This document shows positions 1 through 9,372 of a DNA stretch of 64,000 nucleotides, piece by piece. The stretch is from Sphingomonas aliaeris (GTDB lineage: Bacteria; Pseudomonadota; Alphaproteobacteria; Sphingomonadales; Sphingomonadaceae), in NCBI RefSeq assembly GCF_016743815.1, contig NZ_CP061035.1, positions 2,358,501 to 2,422,500 on the forward strand, given 5' to 3'. Both the position numbers and the translations under genes were made by a program. Each line of letters opens with the position of its first letter. The stretch's first letter is position 1. Below the pieces are notes generated by a model. The model searched no databases. It was given only the letters and a program-made list of their open reading frames with translations, and was not told the DNA's origin.

Positions 1-43
1 ACCGAAGCCCCGACGCCTTTCGCATCTCACGATGCCGGACCGA

Positions 44-436
44 TCACTCGGCGGCAGCGCTGCCCTTTGCAGGACGCGTGTCGCGACGCTCGGCGATACG
101 CGCCGACTTGCCGGTGCGGCCACGCAGGTAATACAGCTTGGCGCGACGCACGGCGCCCTTGCGGACGACTTCGATGCTGTCGATGTTCGGCGAATAGAGC
201 GGGAACACACGCTCCACGCCTTCGCCGAACGAAATCTTGCGGACGGTGAAGTTGCTGCCCATGCCCTTGTTCGAACGCGCGATGCACACGCCTTCGTAAT
301 TCTGGACGCGGGTACGTTCACCTTCGACCACCTTCACGCCGACCTTCAGCGTGTCGCCGGGGCGGAATTCGGGGATCTTCTTGTTCTCGAGAAACTTCGC
401 GATGTTCTCGGCTTCGATCGTCTGGATGAGATTCAT
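44..436 (-). CDS. rplS: 50S ribosomal protein L19
   Basis: A 130-residue protein that starts [15 protein letters not shown] and carries the L19 signature region ([20 protein letters not shown], then the basic stretch [17 protein letters not shown]). L19 is a large-subunit protein at the interface with the 30S subunit. The length is slightly above the usual 115-120 because of an Ala/Glu-rich C-terminal tail. It is the last gene of the ffh-rpsP-rimM-trmD-rplS operon and lies 1 base after trmD, so it is almost certainly co-transcribed with it. Identification is secure. Confidence 0.97.
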   Translation of the reverse strand: MNLIQTIEAENIAKFLENKKIPEFRPGDTLKVGVKVVEGERTRVQNYEGVCIARSNKGMGSNFTVRKISFGEGVERVFPLYSPNIDSIEVVRKGAVRRAKLYYLRGRTGKSARIAERRDTRPAKGSAAAE

Positions 437-437
437 C

Positions 438-1167
438 TCATTCGTCCTTCATTCGTCGTCGCGCGCCAGAGGGCGACTGGACCCGAGCGCCCTCATGACG
501 CTCCCAAAGATCCGGCCGCCTTAGCCGTGTGTCGGTCTCGGCCATCGACTTGCGCCATGCCGAAATCCTCGCATGATCCCCCGATCGCAACACTTCGGGG
601 ATCGTGCGCCCTTCCCATTCGAATGGTCGGGTATATTGCGGGTATTCGAGCAGGCCTCCTTCGAAGCTCTCGTCCACACCACTTGAAGCCGCGCCCATTA
701 CGCCGGGAAGCAGCCGAATGCAAGCGTCGAGCAGCACCAGCGCCCCCATCTCACCTCCGGACAGGATGTAGTCGCCGATCGACACCTCTTCCACCGACCG
801 GCCCTCGAAGATCCGTTCGTCGAACCCCTCGAACCGGCCGCACAGGATCGTCACGCCCGCCCCCGCCGCAATCTCGCGAACGCGCGCCTGCGTCAGCGGC
901 GTGCCGCGTGGCGTCATCGCCAGCACCGGACGTCCCGGCGGTACGCTGTCGATCGCCGCGGCTAGGATGTCCGGCCGCAATACCATGCCCGCGCCGCCGC
1001 CCGCCGGCGTCCCGTCCACCGTGCTATGTCTGTCGGTCGCGAAACTGCGGATATTGACCGCATCGAGGCTCCACCGCCCCCCCCAAAGCCCGCCCGGCAA
1101 GCGATACGCCGAGTGGCCCGGGAAACATCTCTGGATAGAGCGTCAGTACAGTCGCCGCGAAGGTCAT
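438..1167 (-). CDS. trmD: tRNA (guanine-37-N1)-methyltransferase, with an apparent frameshift near the N-terminus
   Basis: TrmD methylates G37 of tRNAs using S-adenosylmethionine and is normally essential. The downstream frame carries the trefoil-knot family sequence ([23 protein letters not shown], the loop [20 protein letters not shown]). That frame lacks a proper N-terminus. The missing start, [20 protein letters not shown], is in another frame beginning at ATG 1167. The two frames meet at a run of eight C on the plus strand (1077-1084). Seven would join them into a 242-residue protein of normal TrmD length. ATG 1167 overlaps the stop of the upstream vapC (ATGA), so the two may be translationally coupled. 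I read the break as a sequence indel error, but a genuine mutation cannot be excluded. Confidence 0.9.
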
Positions 1168-1547
1168 TGCGTCCAGTTCTCGACGGCTAGATCGGGAATA
1201 TCGCGGAAGTCATTTTCGTTGTTGGTCACAAGGGTAAGCCCCAACGAAAGCGCGTGTGCCGCAATCAGGCGATCAAATCTCGCGCGCTTGAACGGAATAC
1301 GGGCATAGGCCTGCGCCGCGCCCGCATCGAACGGCAACACCGGAACCCGTTCGAACAGCCGCTCGACCGAAATCCTCGCATCCTTCTCCTCTGGCGGGAT
1401 ACCCAACAAAATCTCGGCATAGACTATTGCGGACGTGACAACCGTTCCCGGCAGAAGTTCACCGATGCGAACTGCAGGCCGCGATGCGCTATCGCGTAGG
1501 ACATAGATAGCGATGTTTGAATCGATCAAAAATCGCGGCTTATCCAC
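1164..1547 (-). CDS. vapC: VapC-type PIN-domain ribonuclease toxin
   Basis: A 127-residue PIN-domain protein. The acidic metal-binding residues of the family are visible: Asp9 in LIDSNIAIY, Glu in YAEILLGI, Asp in [12 protein letters not shown], followed by the typical ending [20 protein letters not shown]. VapC toxins cleave RNA, often tRNA or rRNA, and are neutralised by their VapB partner. The start overlaps the end of the upstream antitoxin gene by 8 bases, and the stop overlaps the trmD start as ATGA. The gene is inserted between rimM and trmD, which are normally adjacent. Which RNA it cleaves cannot be told from sequence. Confidence 0.9.
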   Translation of the reverse strand: MDKPRFLIDSNIAIYVLRDSASRPAVRIGELLPGTVVTSAIVYAEILLGIPPEEKDARISVERLFERVPVLPFDAGAAQAYARIPFKRARFDRLIAAHALSLGLTLVTNNENDFRDIPDLAVENWTQ

Positions 1548-1815
1548 CTTCTAAGCGCTTTCCGGTCCAGTCGAGTTCGCGGTCCTCAAATTCGCGGTCT
1601 TCCGGAGTCAGGAGTTTCAGCCATGGAATTGAGCCCGCGATCCCGGTCAGGTCGATCGTCTTTTTCGTCGGCGGCAAAGGCTCGAAAACGTACGTGCCCT
1701 GGGTCTCCCGGACAAGCATCTCGGTCCCTTCAACGGCACCCAACGATTTGGGCAATCGTACTGCAAGCGAATTGCCCGACTTGAAGACCTTTGTCTTTAT
1801 AGGCTTTGACATCAT
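1540..1815 (-). CDS. vapB: VapB-type antitoxin, AbrB/SpoVT fold
   Basis: A 91-residue protein with an N-terminal swapped-hairpin DNA-binding domain (KTKVFKSGNSLAVRLPKSLG, then TEMLVRETQGTYVFEPL). This is the usual fold of VapB/MazE-like antitoxins. The C-terminal part (LTPEDREFEDRELDWTGKRL) would be the toxin-binding arm. It is the first gene of the vapBC pair, overlaps vapC by 8 bases, and has a GGAGG ribosome binding site directly before its ATG. A perfect palindrome next to that site suggests autoregulation by the VapBC complex. A second in-frame ATG directly follows the first. Confidence 0.88.
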   Translation of the reverse strand: MMSKPIKTKVFKSGNSLAVRLPKSLGAVEGTEMLVRETQGTYVFEPLPPTKKTIDLTGIAGSIPWLKLLTPEDREFEDRELDWTGKRLEGG

Positions 1816-1822
1816 GGCCTCC

Positions 1823-1843
1823 GTATATACGGTCCGTATATAC
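1823..1843. promoter_or_regulatory. Palindromic operator of vapBC
   Basis: GTATATACGG and its exact reverse complement CCGTATATAC are separated by one base. The 21-bp palindrome abuts the vapB GGAGG ribosome binding site and touches the rimM stop codon (1843-1845). Its position fits autorepression by a VapBC complex. It is also AT-rich against a GC-rich background, so it may include the -10 region of a vapBC promoter. Binding is inferred. Confidence 0.75.
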
Positions 1844-2476
1844 TAAACGATGAAGGCAGCGTCAATCACGAGCCGGCGCCCGTCCCATTCGGGTACCGCG
1901 TCGGCATTCATCGGGACCATGAACCGTTTGCCGGGTTTGCCGTCCTCGGTCGGCCGCTCGACCTCGATCACGTCGCCCGCGCCGAAATCGTCGATTGCGA
2001 CGACGACGCCCAGAGCCTCGCCATCCGTGGACACGGCGGGAAGGCCCAGCAGATCGGCATGATAATATTCGCCGTCCGCCAGCGGCGGCAATTCGGACCG
2101 CAGCACCGTCAGCTCGGTCCCACGCAAAGCCTCGGCGGCGTTGCGATCGTTGATCTCGGCGATACGCGCGATCGTGCCGTTGCTGCCGTGGCGGGTGGAT
2201 TTCAACGTCAGCGATCCGCCGTTGAACGACGCATAGGCGCCAAGATCGTCCGTGAACAGTTTCAGGCGAACTTCGCCCATCACGCCATGCGCGCCGATAA
2301 TGACGGCTAGCGTGACGGGCGCACTTGCACGATCTTCCCCGTCACCCGTCCGAAGCGGAACCGGGTTGCTCGCCGGGCGTGTCGTCGGCCCCTTCGGCGG
2401 GGTCTGTGGCGGAGACGCCTTCGTTGGTGGCGTCTTCGTCATCGCGATTCTCGTGTTCCGGATCGACCTTGGGCAT
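1843..2476 (-). CDS. rimM: 16S rRNA processing protein RimM, probably frameshifted in its N-terminal extension
   Basis: RimM helps mature the 30S subunit and binds S19. The conserved part is intact from VTLAVIIGAHGVMGEVRLKL through the PRC-barrel region to the stop at 1843. An uninterrupted frame exists from ATG 2442, but its first 40 residues are an odd Thr/Pro/Lys-rich stretch whose codons nearly all end in G. In the next frame an ATG at 2476, with AGGAG six bases upstream, opens an acidic Asp/Glu-rich N-terminus with normal codon bias. The two join if one base is removed near 2345-2347, giving 210 residues. The 2476 start is therefore preferred. If the sequence is right as written, the start is 2442. 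Confidence 0.85.
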
Positions 2477-2533
2477 CACGCACTCCTGCTCTGTTGAGTG
2501 CGATAGAACGCGCGATGCCCATGATCGTGCCGA

Positions 2534-2992
2534 TCAGGCCTGCTGGTCTTCGGTCGCGGCTTCGACTTCGGCAGCCATGACGGCTTCGGTCTCGGCCTGG
2601 GCCTCTGGCTCCGGAGCAGGTGCCGCCGCTGCTGCCTTTGCAGCCTCTTCGGCTTCCGCTGCCTTGGTGGCACGCTCTTCGGCGCGCTCGGTCGCCTTCT
2701 CGCCCGGCTTGCCCTTGTTCGGGTTGCTGCGCGCTGCACGCTCACGAACGCCTGCGACGTCGAGGAAGCGCGCGACGCGATCGGTCGGCTGCGCGCCGAC
2801 GCTCAGCCAGTGCTTCGCACGATCGGTGTCGAGCACGACGCGCTTCTCGTCGTCCTTGGCGAGCAGCGGGTTGTACGTGCCGATCTTCTCGATGAACTTG
2901 CCGTCGCGCGGTGCGCGGGCATCGGCCACGACGATCTTGTAATACGGACGCTTCTTGGAACCACCACGCGTCAGACGAATGCTTACAGCCAT
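2534..2992 (-). CDS. rpsP: 30S ribosomal protein S16
   Basis: A 152-residue protein whose first 80 residues are classic S16 ([20 protein letters not shown], then [34 protein letters not shown]). The rest is a low-complexity Ala/Glu/Lys tail (repeats such as [17 protein letters not shown]), longer than the usual 80-90 residue protein and probably disordered. Long charged tails on S16 are common in Alphaproteobacteria. It lies 36 bases after ffh and ahead of rimM in the same operon. Confidence 0.97.
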   Translation of the reverse strand: MAVSIRLTRGGSKKRPYYKIVVADARAPRDGKFIEKIGTYNPLLAKDDEKRVVLDTDRAKHWLSVGAQPTDRVARFLDVAGVRERAARSNPNKGKPGEKATERAEERATKAAEAEEAAKAAAAAPAPEPEAQAETEAVMAAEVEAATEDQQA

Positions 2993-3028
2993 TATGTTAT
3001 CCTTGGTTATCTAAGTAGTTAGGTTGGG

Positions 3029-4534
3029 TTATTTCTTCTTGTTGAGCAGATTTTCGAAGCCCGGAGGAAGCTTCGCCTGACCGCCGCCGAGACCCGGCAG
3101 ACCGGATCCTCCGCCGCCGCCCAGATTGGGAAGCCCCCCGCCGCCGACACCGCCGCCAAGACCGCCAAGCGCACCGCCCAGGCCGCCCTTGCCGAACATC
3201 GCCGCCATGCCCTTCAGCCCACCCATCTTCCGGATCTTCTTCATCGCGGTCGACATCTCAAGATGCATCTTCAACAGCTTGTTGACGTCCTGCACGGTCG
3301 TCCCGCTGCCCTTCGCGATCCTGATCTTGCGCTTGGCATTGATCATTTCGGGCTTGGTCCGCTCCTTCTGCGTCATCGACGTGATCATCGCGTCCATGCG
3401 CAGCAGGATCCGTTCGTCCATCCCGCCGCCGGCCATCGCCGCCTTGGCCTTCGCCATGCCGGGGATCATTCCGGCCAGCGCGCCGAGCCCGCCCATGCGT
3501 CGCATCTGCGCAAGCTGCGCGCGAAGATCGTTGAGGTCGAACTGGCCCTTGGCCAGCTTCGCCGCCATCGCCTCGGCTTCGTCCTGCTGAACGGCTTCGG
3601 CCGCACGTTCGACCAGGCCGACGACATCGCCCATGCCGAGGATGCGACCTGCGACACGCGCCGGATGAAACGCCTCCAGCGCATCGAGCTTTTCGCCCAT
3701 GCCCGCAAACTTGATCGGCTTGCCAGTCACGGCGCGCATCGACAGGGCGGCACCGCCGCGCGCATCGCCGTCCATGCGGGTCAGCACGACACCGGTCAGG
3801 GTAACCTGATCGGAGAAGTTCTTGGCGACGTTGACCGCGTCCTGCCCGGTCAGCGAGTCGACCACGAGCAAAATCTCGGTCGGTTGTGCGACATCGGCGA
3901 CGGCGCGCATCTCGTCCATCAACGCCTGATCGACATGCAGGCGACCCGCAGTATCGAGCATCAGGACGTCGAAGCCCTGCAACTTCGCCGCCTGCATCGC
4001 ACGACGCGCGATATCGACCGGCTGCTGCCCGGTGACGATCGGCAGCGTCTGCACGTCGGCCTGAGTGCCGAGCACGGCCAGCTGTTCCTGCGCGTTCGGG
4101 CGATTGACGTCCAGCGACGCCATCAACACCTTCTTGCGCTCGCGACCGCCCTGCCCGGCCGACAGCCGCTTGGCGATCTTCGCCGTCGTGGTCGTCTTGC
4201 CCGACCCTTGCAGGCCGACCATCATGATGACGGCAGGTGGCGTTACGCCGAGTTCGAGTTCGGACGCATCCGACCCCAGCATCTCGACCAGCGCGTCGTT
4301 GACGATCTTGACGACCTGTTGACCCGGCGTGACCGAGCGCAACACGTTCTGGCCGACGGCGGCCTCCGTCACCTTCTCGACGAAATCACGCGCGACCGGC
4401 AGTGCGACGTCGGCCTCGAGCAAGGCGACCCGCACCTCGCGCATCGCCCCGCGCACGTCCGCCTCGGTCAGCGCGCCACGGCCGCGCAACCGATCGAACA
4501 CACCGCCAAGGCGATCACTCAGGCTTTCGAACAC
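3029..4534 (-). CDS. ffh: Signal recognition particle protein Ffh
   Basis: The SRP54 GTPase of 501 residues. It binds 4.5S RNA and signal peptides of nascent membrane proteins and docks with FtsY. Order of domains: N-domain helical bundle (residues 1-90), G-domain with the P-loop GLQGSGKTTTTAKIAKRL, the DVNRPNAQEQL motif, DTAGRLHVD and TRMDGDARGG, then the methionine-rich M-domain (MRRMGGLGALAGMIPGM, GSGTTVQDVNKLLKMHLEM). The C-terminus is an unusually Gly-rich tail ending NLLNKKK. Its partner ftsY and the SRP RNA gene are also in this window. It is the first gene of the operon. Confidence 0.97.
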   Translation of the reverse strand: MFESLSDRLGGVFDRLRGRGALTEADVRGAMREVRVALLEADVALPVARDFVEKVTEAAVGQNVLRSVTPGQQVVKIVNDALVEMLGSDASELELGVTPPAVIMMVGLQGSGKTTTTAKIAKRLSAGQGGRERKKVLMASLDVNRPNAQEQLAVLGTQADVQTLPIVTGQQPVDIARRAMQAAKLQGFDVLMLDTAGRLHVDQALMDEMRAVADVAQPTEILLVVDSLTGQDAVNVAKNFSDQVTLTGVVLTRMDGDARGGAALSMRAVTGKPIKFAGMGEKLDALEAFHPARVAGRILGMGDVVGLVERAAEAVQQDEAEAMAAKLAKGQFDLNDLRAQLAQMRRMGGLGALAGMIPGMAKAKAAMAGGGMDERILLRMDAMITSMTQKERTKPEMINAKRKIRIAKGSGTTVQDVNKLLKMHLEMSTAMKKIRKMGGLKGMAAMFGKGGLGGALGGLGGGVGGGGLPNLGGGGGSGLPGLGGGQAKLPPGFENLLNKKK

Positions 4535-4581
4535 TCAGAAACCTTTCATCCAAACCGCCGGCCTTCGTCCAAACGCAAAAG

Positions 4582-4613
4582 ACGCCGGCGGACGAAACCT
4601 CGTCGGCCGGCGT
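4582..4613 (-). terminator. GC-rich hairpin upstream of ffh, terminator-like
   Basis: Two 14-base arms (ACGCCGGCGGACGA and TCGTCGGCCGGCGT) pair with one mismatch around a 4-base loop. Read on the minus strand the stem is followed by CTTTTG, a short U-run, about 50 bases before the ffh start. It could be an intrinsic terminator protecting ffh or an attenuator in its leader. No minus-strand gene immediately upstream needs it. The rest of 4535-4837 shows no gene. Confidence 0.45.
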
Positions 4614-4837
4614 AGCCCTTGGGCTGCCTTTCACGCATGTCCGGAGACGAGCGGTCGCGGGGTCGTTAGCCGAACATCCCGCGAATGGCAAGATGTGGCG
4701 TCAGACGTCGAACCCCGCTCCGCGTCGATGGCGGTATATTCCTTCCAATCCAGGAAACACCCGTTTCGACTTTAACGTCATCTACATCTTAGCTGCTCCA
4801 CACCCTGCGCTTCCTCGACCACAAGGTACGCGTTCGC

Positions 4838-6450
4838 ATGGCGTTCGACGGCAGCACTCCCCCGCCCGCGTCACCCCGCGCAGCGACATATTGAGCGGCG
4901 CGATCACCGTCGCGTCGATCCTGCTGTTCGTCGGCACCGGTTCGGCAGTTCTGTCGATGGGGCTGCACAGCTATCTGGCCGGGCAGAAGGGGCCGGACCA
5001 GACGCTCGTGATCGCCTTGCTACTGAACATCGCCCTGATCCTGTTCGGTTGGCGTCGGCACCGCGAACTGGCGCAGGAAGTAAGCGTCCGCACCGCCGCC
5101 GAGGAGCGCGCGCAGATGTTGGCGTCGCGGGATCCGCTGACCGGGTTCCTCAACCGCCGCTGCCTTGCGGACGAAGGCGCGGTGATGTTCGATCAGGGTG
5201 AAGGGCGCGGACGGGCGGTCGCGCTGCTGATGCTCGATCTGGACCATTTCAAGATGGTCAACGACATGCACGGCCATGCCGCGGGCGACGCGCTGCTGCG
5301 GCTGGTTGCGGACGAGATTGCCGCCGCCATGCCGTCCGGCGCGCTGACGGCGCGATTGGGCGGCGACGAATTCGCCTGCGCCTTCCTGTTCGATCCGATC
5401 GATCCGGGTGCGATCGAGCAAGTCGCCGAGCGGCTAGTCAGCAAGCTCGCCCAGCCCATGCACGTCGATGGACTGCATCTGCACATATCCGTCTCGGTCG
5501 GGATCGCACGGTCCGATTTCGATTGTGGCAGCATAGATGCGCTGATGCGTGCAGGCGACATCGCGATGTACGCCGCGAAGAATTCCGGCCGCAATCGCTT
5601 CGCCTGGTTCGACCAGTCGATGGAACGCGACCTGCAGGCGCGCAACGAACTGGAAAGTGGATTGCGCGCCGCGATCCCGCAGTTGGAGATCGTGCCCTAT
5701 TTCGAACAGCAGATCGACCTGACGACGGGGCGGCTGACCGGCTTCGAAGTGTTGGCGCGCTGGGAACATCCGACGCGCGGCGTGATCGTTCCCGATCGTT
5801 TCATTCCCATTGCGGAGGAAACCGGGATGATTGCGGATCTGTCGCTGTCGGTGATGCGTCAGGCGTTCCTGGCTGCGCGCGACTGGGATCCGGCGCTGTC
5901 GCTCTCGGTCAACATATCGCCGTGGCAGTTGAAGGATGCGTGGCTCGCGCAGAAGATCATCAAGGTCCTGACCGAAACAGGTTTTCCCGCCAATCGGCTG
6001 GAGATCGAGATCACGGAAAGCTCGCTCTTCGCCAATCTCGCGCTCGCGCAGTCGATCGTCGGCAGCCTGAAAAATCAGGGCATCCGGTTGGCGCTGGACG
6101 ATTTCGGCACCGGATATTCATCGCTGGCGCATCTCCGCGCGCTGCCGTTCGACCGGATCAAGATCGACAAGAGCTTCATCATGTCGATCAACGACAATCC
6201 GGAAAGCGCGGCGATCGTCAACGCAATCACACGGCTGGGCGACAGCCTGAACCTGCCCATCACCGCCGAGGGGATCGAGACGGCGGTGATCGAGGAACGC
6301 CTGCGCGCGCTGGGCTGCGCGCGCGGTCAGGGCTATTTGTACGGCCGCCCAATCAACGTGACGAACGTCCGCTGCCTGCTGGCGGAGAAGCGTTTGCTCA
6401 GATCCGGTGGCGAACCGGTGGTTCCAGTGGACAAACGTCACGCCAGATAG
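4838..6450 (+). CDS. GGDEF/EAL cyclic-di-GMP protein with two membrane segments; start probably frameshifted
   Basis: Two hydrophobic segments (LSGAITVASILLFVGTGSAV and LVIALLLNIALILFGW) precede a GGDEF domain with an intact active site (RLGGDEFACAF) and an EAL domain (EVLARW in place of EALARW, then SLSVNISPWQL, DDFGTGYSSLAHL, AEGIET). It may make or break c-di-GMP at the membrane. The long frame extends back to 4402 without a credible start. ATG 4838, preceded by AAGG, reads MAFDGSTPP and then needs one extra C in the run at 4859-4863 to continue as ARVTPRSDILSGA, giving 537 residues. Otherwise translation would have to begin at TTG 4891. Divergent from ffh. Confidence 0.85.
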
Positions 6451-6491
6451 TCGCGTAGACTTCGCGGGGGTTCGCAACTAGATCACCGCGC

Positions 6492-7763
6492 ATGCCCATC
6501 CCGCCGGCCGCGTCTCGCGCCGATCCCGACATCATCAGCCTGGGTTGCCGCCTGAATATCGCGGAAAGCGAGACGATTCGCGCGTTCGTCGCCGGGCGGA
6601 ACATGGTCGTCGTGAACAGCTGTGCGGTGACCAACACCGCAGTTCGCGAGACACGCGACCGCATCCGTCGCGCGCGCCGCGACCGCCCGGGCGCGGAAAT
6701 CGTCGTTACCGGCTGTGCGGCGCAGATCGACCCGTCCGGTTTTGCCGCGATGCCCGAAGTCGATCGGGTGATCGGCAACGTCGACAAACTGACGCCCGCC
6801 GCCTGGGCCTCCGCCGAGCCCGTAATCGTCGCCGACATCATGGCAGTACGCGATACGGCCCCGCATCTCGCCGAGGCATTCACTCCTGCCTTTTCCGGCC
6901 ATGCCCGCGCCTTTGTCGAGGTTCAGAACGGGTGCGACCATCGCTGCACCTTCTGCGCGATCCCGTTCGGACGCGGCAACAGCCGTTCGGTGCCGGCTGG
7001 CGCGGTGATCGACCGGATCGGCGCGCTGGTCGATGCGGGGCACCGCGAGGTCGTGCTGACCGGCGTCGATCTGACCAGCTACGGTCCCGACCTGCCGGGC
7101 GCGCCGACACTGGGGATGCTGGTCGAACGCATCCTGCGGCATGTTCCCGCGCTGGAGCGTTTGCGCCTGTCGTCGCTGGACGGGATCGAGATCGACGGCC
7201 GTTTGTTCGACCTGCTCACCGGAGAAAAGCGGATCATGCCGCATGTTCACCTTTCCCTTCAGGCGGGCGACGACATGATCCTGAAACGCATGAAGCGCCG
7301 CCATTCCCGCCAGCAGAGCGTAGCTCTGGTCGAGCGGTTGAAGCGCGCGCGCGGCGACATCGCGATCGGAGCGGACCTGATCGCGGGTTTCCCGACCGAA
7401 GATGATGCGATGGCCGCCAATACGCTCGCGCTGATCGGCGATTGCGACATCGTCCATGCGCATATCTTCCCCTATTCCGAACGCGACGGCACGCCCGCGG
7501 CGCGCATGCCGCAGGTCGCGATGCCCGTGCGCAAGGCTCGCGCCGCTGCGTTGCGCGCGGCGGCGGCGGAGCGGCGGCGGGCATGGCTCGCCTCGCTCGT
7601 CGGATCGACCCAGCAGATACTGGTCGAGCGGCCCGGCGATCGCGGGCATGCGGCGAACTTCGCCGATGTTCGCTTCCCCGCCGACCGGCTGGATGTCGGC
7701 AGTATCGCTGCGATCAAGATCACCGCCACCGATGGCAAAAACCTAACAGGAACAGCCGCATGA
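6492..7763 (+). CDS. mtaB: tRNA t6A37 methylthiotransferase, MtaB family
   Basis: A 423-residue radical-SAM enzyme that adds a methylthio group to N6-threonylcarbamoyladenosine-37 in tRNAs reading ANN codons. Visible: an N-terminal MTTase domain with cysteines in SLGCRLN, VNSCAVTN and VTGCAAQ (one cluster), then the radical-SAM triad CDHRCTFC (second cluster), LTGVDLTSYG and a C-terminal TRAM-like region. The family is told from MiaB by its shortened N-terminus. The stop overlaps the ftsY start (ATGA), a conserved alphaproteobacterial arrangement. Confidence 0.9.
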   Translation: MPIPPAASRADPDIISLGCRLNIAESETIRAFVAGRNMVVVNSCAVTNTAVRETRDRIRRARRDRPGAEIVVTGCAAQIDPSGFAAMPEVDRVIGNVDKLTPAAWASAEPVIVADIMAVRDTAPHLAEAFTPAFSGHARAFVEVQNGCDHRCTFCAIPFGRGNSRSVPAGAVIDRIGALVDAGHREVVLTGVDLTSYGPDLPGAPTLGMLVERILRHVPALERLRLSSLDGIEIDGRLFDLLTGEKRIMPHVHLSLQAGDDMILKRMKRRHSRQQSVALVERLKRARGDIAIGADLIAGFPTEDDAMAANTLALIGDCDIVHAHIFPYSERDGTPAARMPQVAMPVRKARAAALRAAAAERRRAWLASLVGSTQQILVERPGDRGHAANFADVRFPADRLDVGSIAAIKITATDGKNLTGTAA

Positions 7764-8686
7764 ATACCGCCTGGCACAACAAGCTGCTCGGCGGCTTCAA
7801 GCGCACGTCCGATCGGCTGATCGGCAATCTCGCGGGTCTGGGTGCCGCACGTCTGGACGACGAAACGCTCGACGAGATCGAGGAGGCGCTGATCGCGTCC
7901 GATCTGGGTCCGGAAACCGCCGCGCGCATCCGCGCCCGGCTGGGCGAGGGCAGTTTCGAGCGGAACATGGAGGAACTCGGCATCCGCCTGATCGTCGCGG
8001 AGGAGATCGAGAAGGTGCTGGCCAGAGTCGCCAAGCCGCTGGAGATCGAGGCGTTTCCGCGTCCGCAGGTGATCCTCGTCATCGGCGTGAACGGATCGGG
8101 CAAGACGACCACTATCGCGAAGCTCGCGCATTTGTTGATGGAGCAGGATTATGCCGTGATGCTCGCGGCCGGCGATACGTTCCGCGCCGCCGCGATCGGA
8201 CAGCTCGCCACCTGGGCCGAACGGGTCGGCGTCCCGATCATCTCGGGCAAGGAAGGCGGCGACGCGGCGGGCATCGTCTACGAAGCGGTCAAGCAGGCAA
8301 CGGCGATCGGCACCGACGTGCTGATCGTGGACACCGCCGGCCGCTTGCAGAACAAGCGCGAACTGATGGACGAACTGAGCAAGATCCGCCGTGTTCTCGG
8401 ACGGTTGAACCCGGCGGCTCCGCACGATGTCGTCCTCGTCCTCGACGCCACGACCGGCCAGAACGCGCTCAGCCAGATCGAGGTGTTCGGCAAGGAAGCG
8501 GGCGTGACCGGACTCGTCATGACCAAGCTGGACGGCACCGCGCGCGGCGGCGTGCTGGTCGCGGCGGCGGAAAAATACGGCTTGCCGATCCACGCGATCG
8601 GCGTCGGCGAACAGATGGGTGATCTCCGCCCGTTCGATCCGAACGAAGTGGCCCGGATCATCGCCGGCGTGGGAGAATTAACGTGA
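7760..8686 (+). CDS. ftsY: Signal recognition particle receptor FtsY
   Basis: The SRP receptor GTPase, 308 residues, starting MNTAWHNKLLGGFKRTSDRL. It has the NG domains only: P-loop GVNGSGKTTTIAKLAHLL, DTFRAAAIGQL, DTAGRLQNK, TKLDGTARGG and the ending GVGEQMGDLRPFDPNEVARI. The long acidic A-domain of E. coli FtsY is absent, as is usual in this group. The start overlaps the mtaB stop, and the stop overlaps the GTG start of yciB (GTGA), so the three genes form a tight operon. Confidence 0.95.
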   Translation: MNTAWHNKLLGGFKRTSDRLIGNLAGLGAARLDDETLDEIEEALIASDLGPETAARIRARLGEGSFERNMEELGIRLIVAEEIEKVLARVAKPLEIEAFPRPQVILVIGVNGSGKTTTIAKLAHLLMEQDYAVMLAAGDTFRAAAIGQLATWAERVGVPIISGKEGGDAAGIVYEAVKQATAIGTDVLIVDTAGRLQNKRELMDELSKIRRVLGRLNPAAPHDVVLVLDATTGQNALSQIEVFGKEAGVTGLVMTKLDGTARGGVLVAAAEKYGLPIHAIGVGEQMGDLRPFDPNEVARIIAGVGELT

Positions 8687-9368
8687 CGACCACGACCGTC
8701 CCGGAAAAGAAGGGATCGCCCGGCCTGCGCCTGGCTTTGGACTACGGCCCCCTCATCGTCTTCTTCGCCACGAACTTCCTTCTCCCCGCCCCCTCGCAAT
8801 GCAAATCGTGGCGCAAACGACGCCGTTCCTGGATGGGGTAGATAAGGTGGCGGCTTTAGTCGTCGCCAAGGTGATCGTCGCCACAGTCGCCTTCATTCTC
8901 GCGACGATCGCCGCGATGGTCGTGTCGCGCGTAAAGCTTGGCGGGATATCGCCGATGCTGTGGATTTCGGGCGTGCTGGTCGTCGTATTCGGCGGCCTGA
9001 CGCTGTATTTCCACGATCCACGCTTCATCCAGATGAAGCCGACGTTCGTGTATCTCATCTTCGGCGGAACGCTGGGCTTCGGCCTGCTCACCGGACGCCC
9101 GCTGCTTCAGGCGTTGCTGGAGACGGCATATCCCGGTTTGAACGCGGTCGGTTGGCGGAAGCTGACGCGCAACTGGGCAGTATTCTTCTGCGGCATGGCG
9201 CTGCTCAACGAAGCCGTGTGGCGGTCAACGAGCTGGGACTTCTGGGTCGGGTTCAAATTGTGGGGCGCGATTCCGCTGACGTTGTTGTTTGCCTTCGCCA
9301 ACATTCCGATGCTGTTACGGCATGGTCTAACGATGGGTGACGAAGCGCCAGTTCCGCCGGAGGGTTGA
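8683..9368 (+). CDS. yciB: YciB/IspZ inner membrane septation protein, frameshifted
   Basis: A multi-pass membrane protein related to intracellular septation protein A, with a role in envelope and division integrity. The N-terminus (VTTTTVPEKKGSPGLRLALD, then YGPLIVFFATNFL) starts at GTG 8683, overlapping the ftsY stop. It runs out of frame at a C run (8789-8793). One more C joins it to AMQIVAQTTPFLDGVDKVAAL and the remaining helices (FVYLIFGGTLGFGLL, NWAVFFCGMALLNEAVWR, PLTLLFAFANIPML). The repaired protein has 228 residues, normal for the family. As written, only the part from ATG 8799 is translatable. A sequencing indel is the likeliest cause. Confidence 0.88.
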
Positions 9369-9372
9369 AGGT

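Noticed and set aside
3263..4615. A 450-residue open frame opposite ffh
   Set aside because: Shadow of ffh; His/Arg/Gln-rich without a domain.
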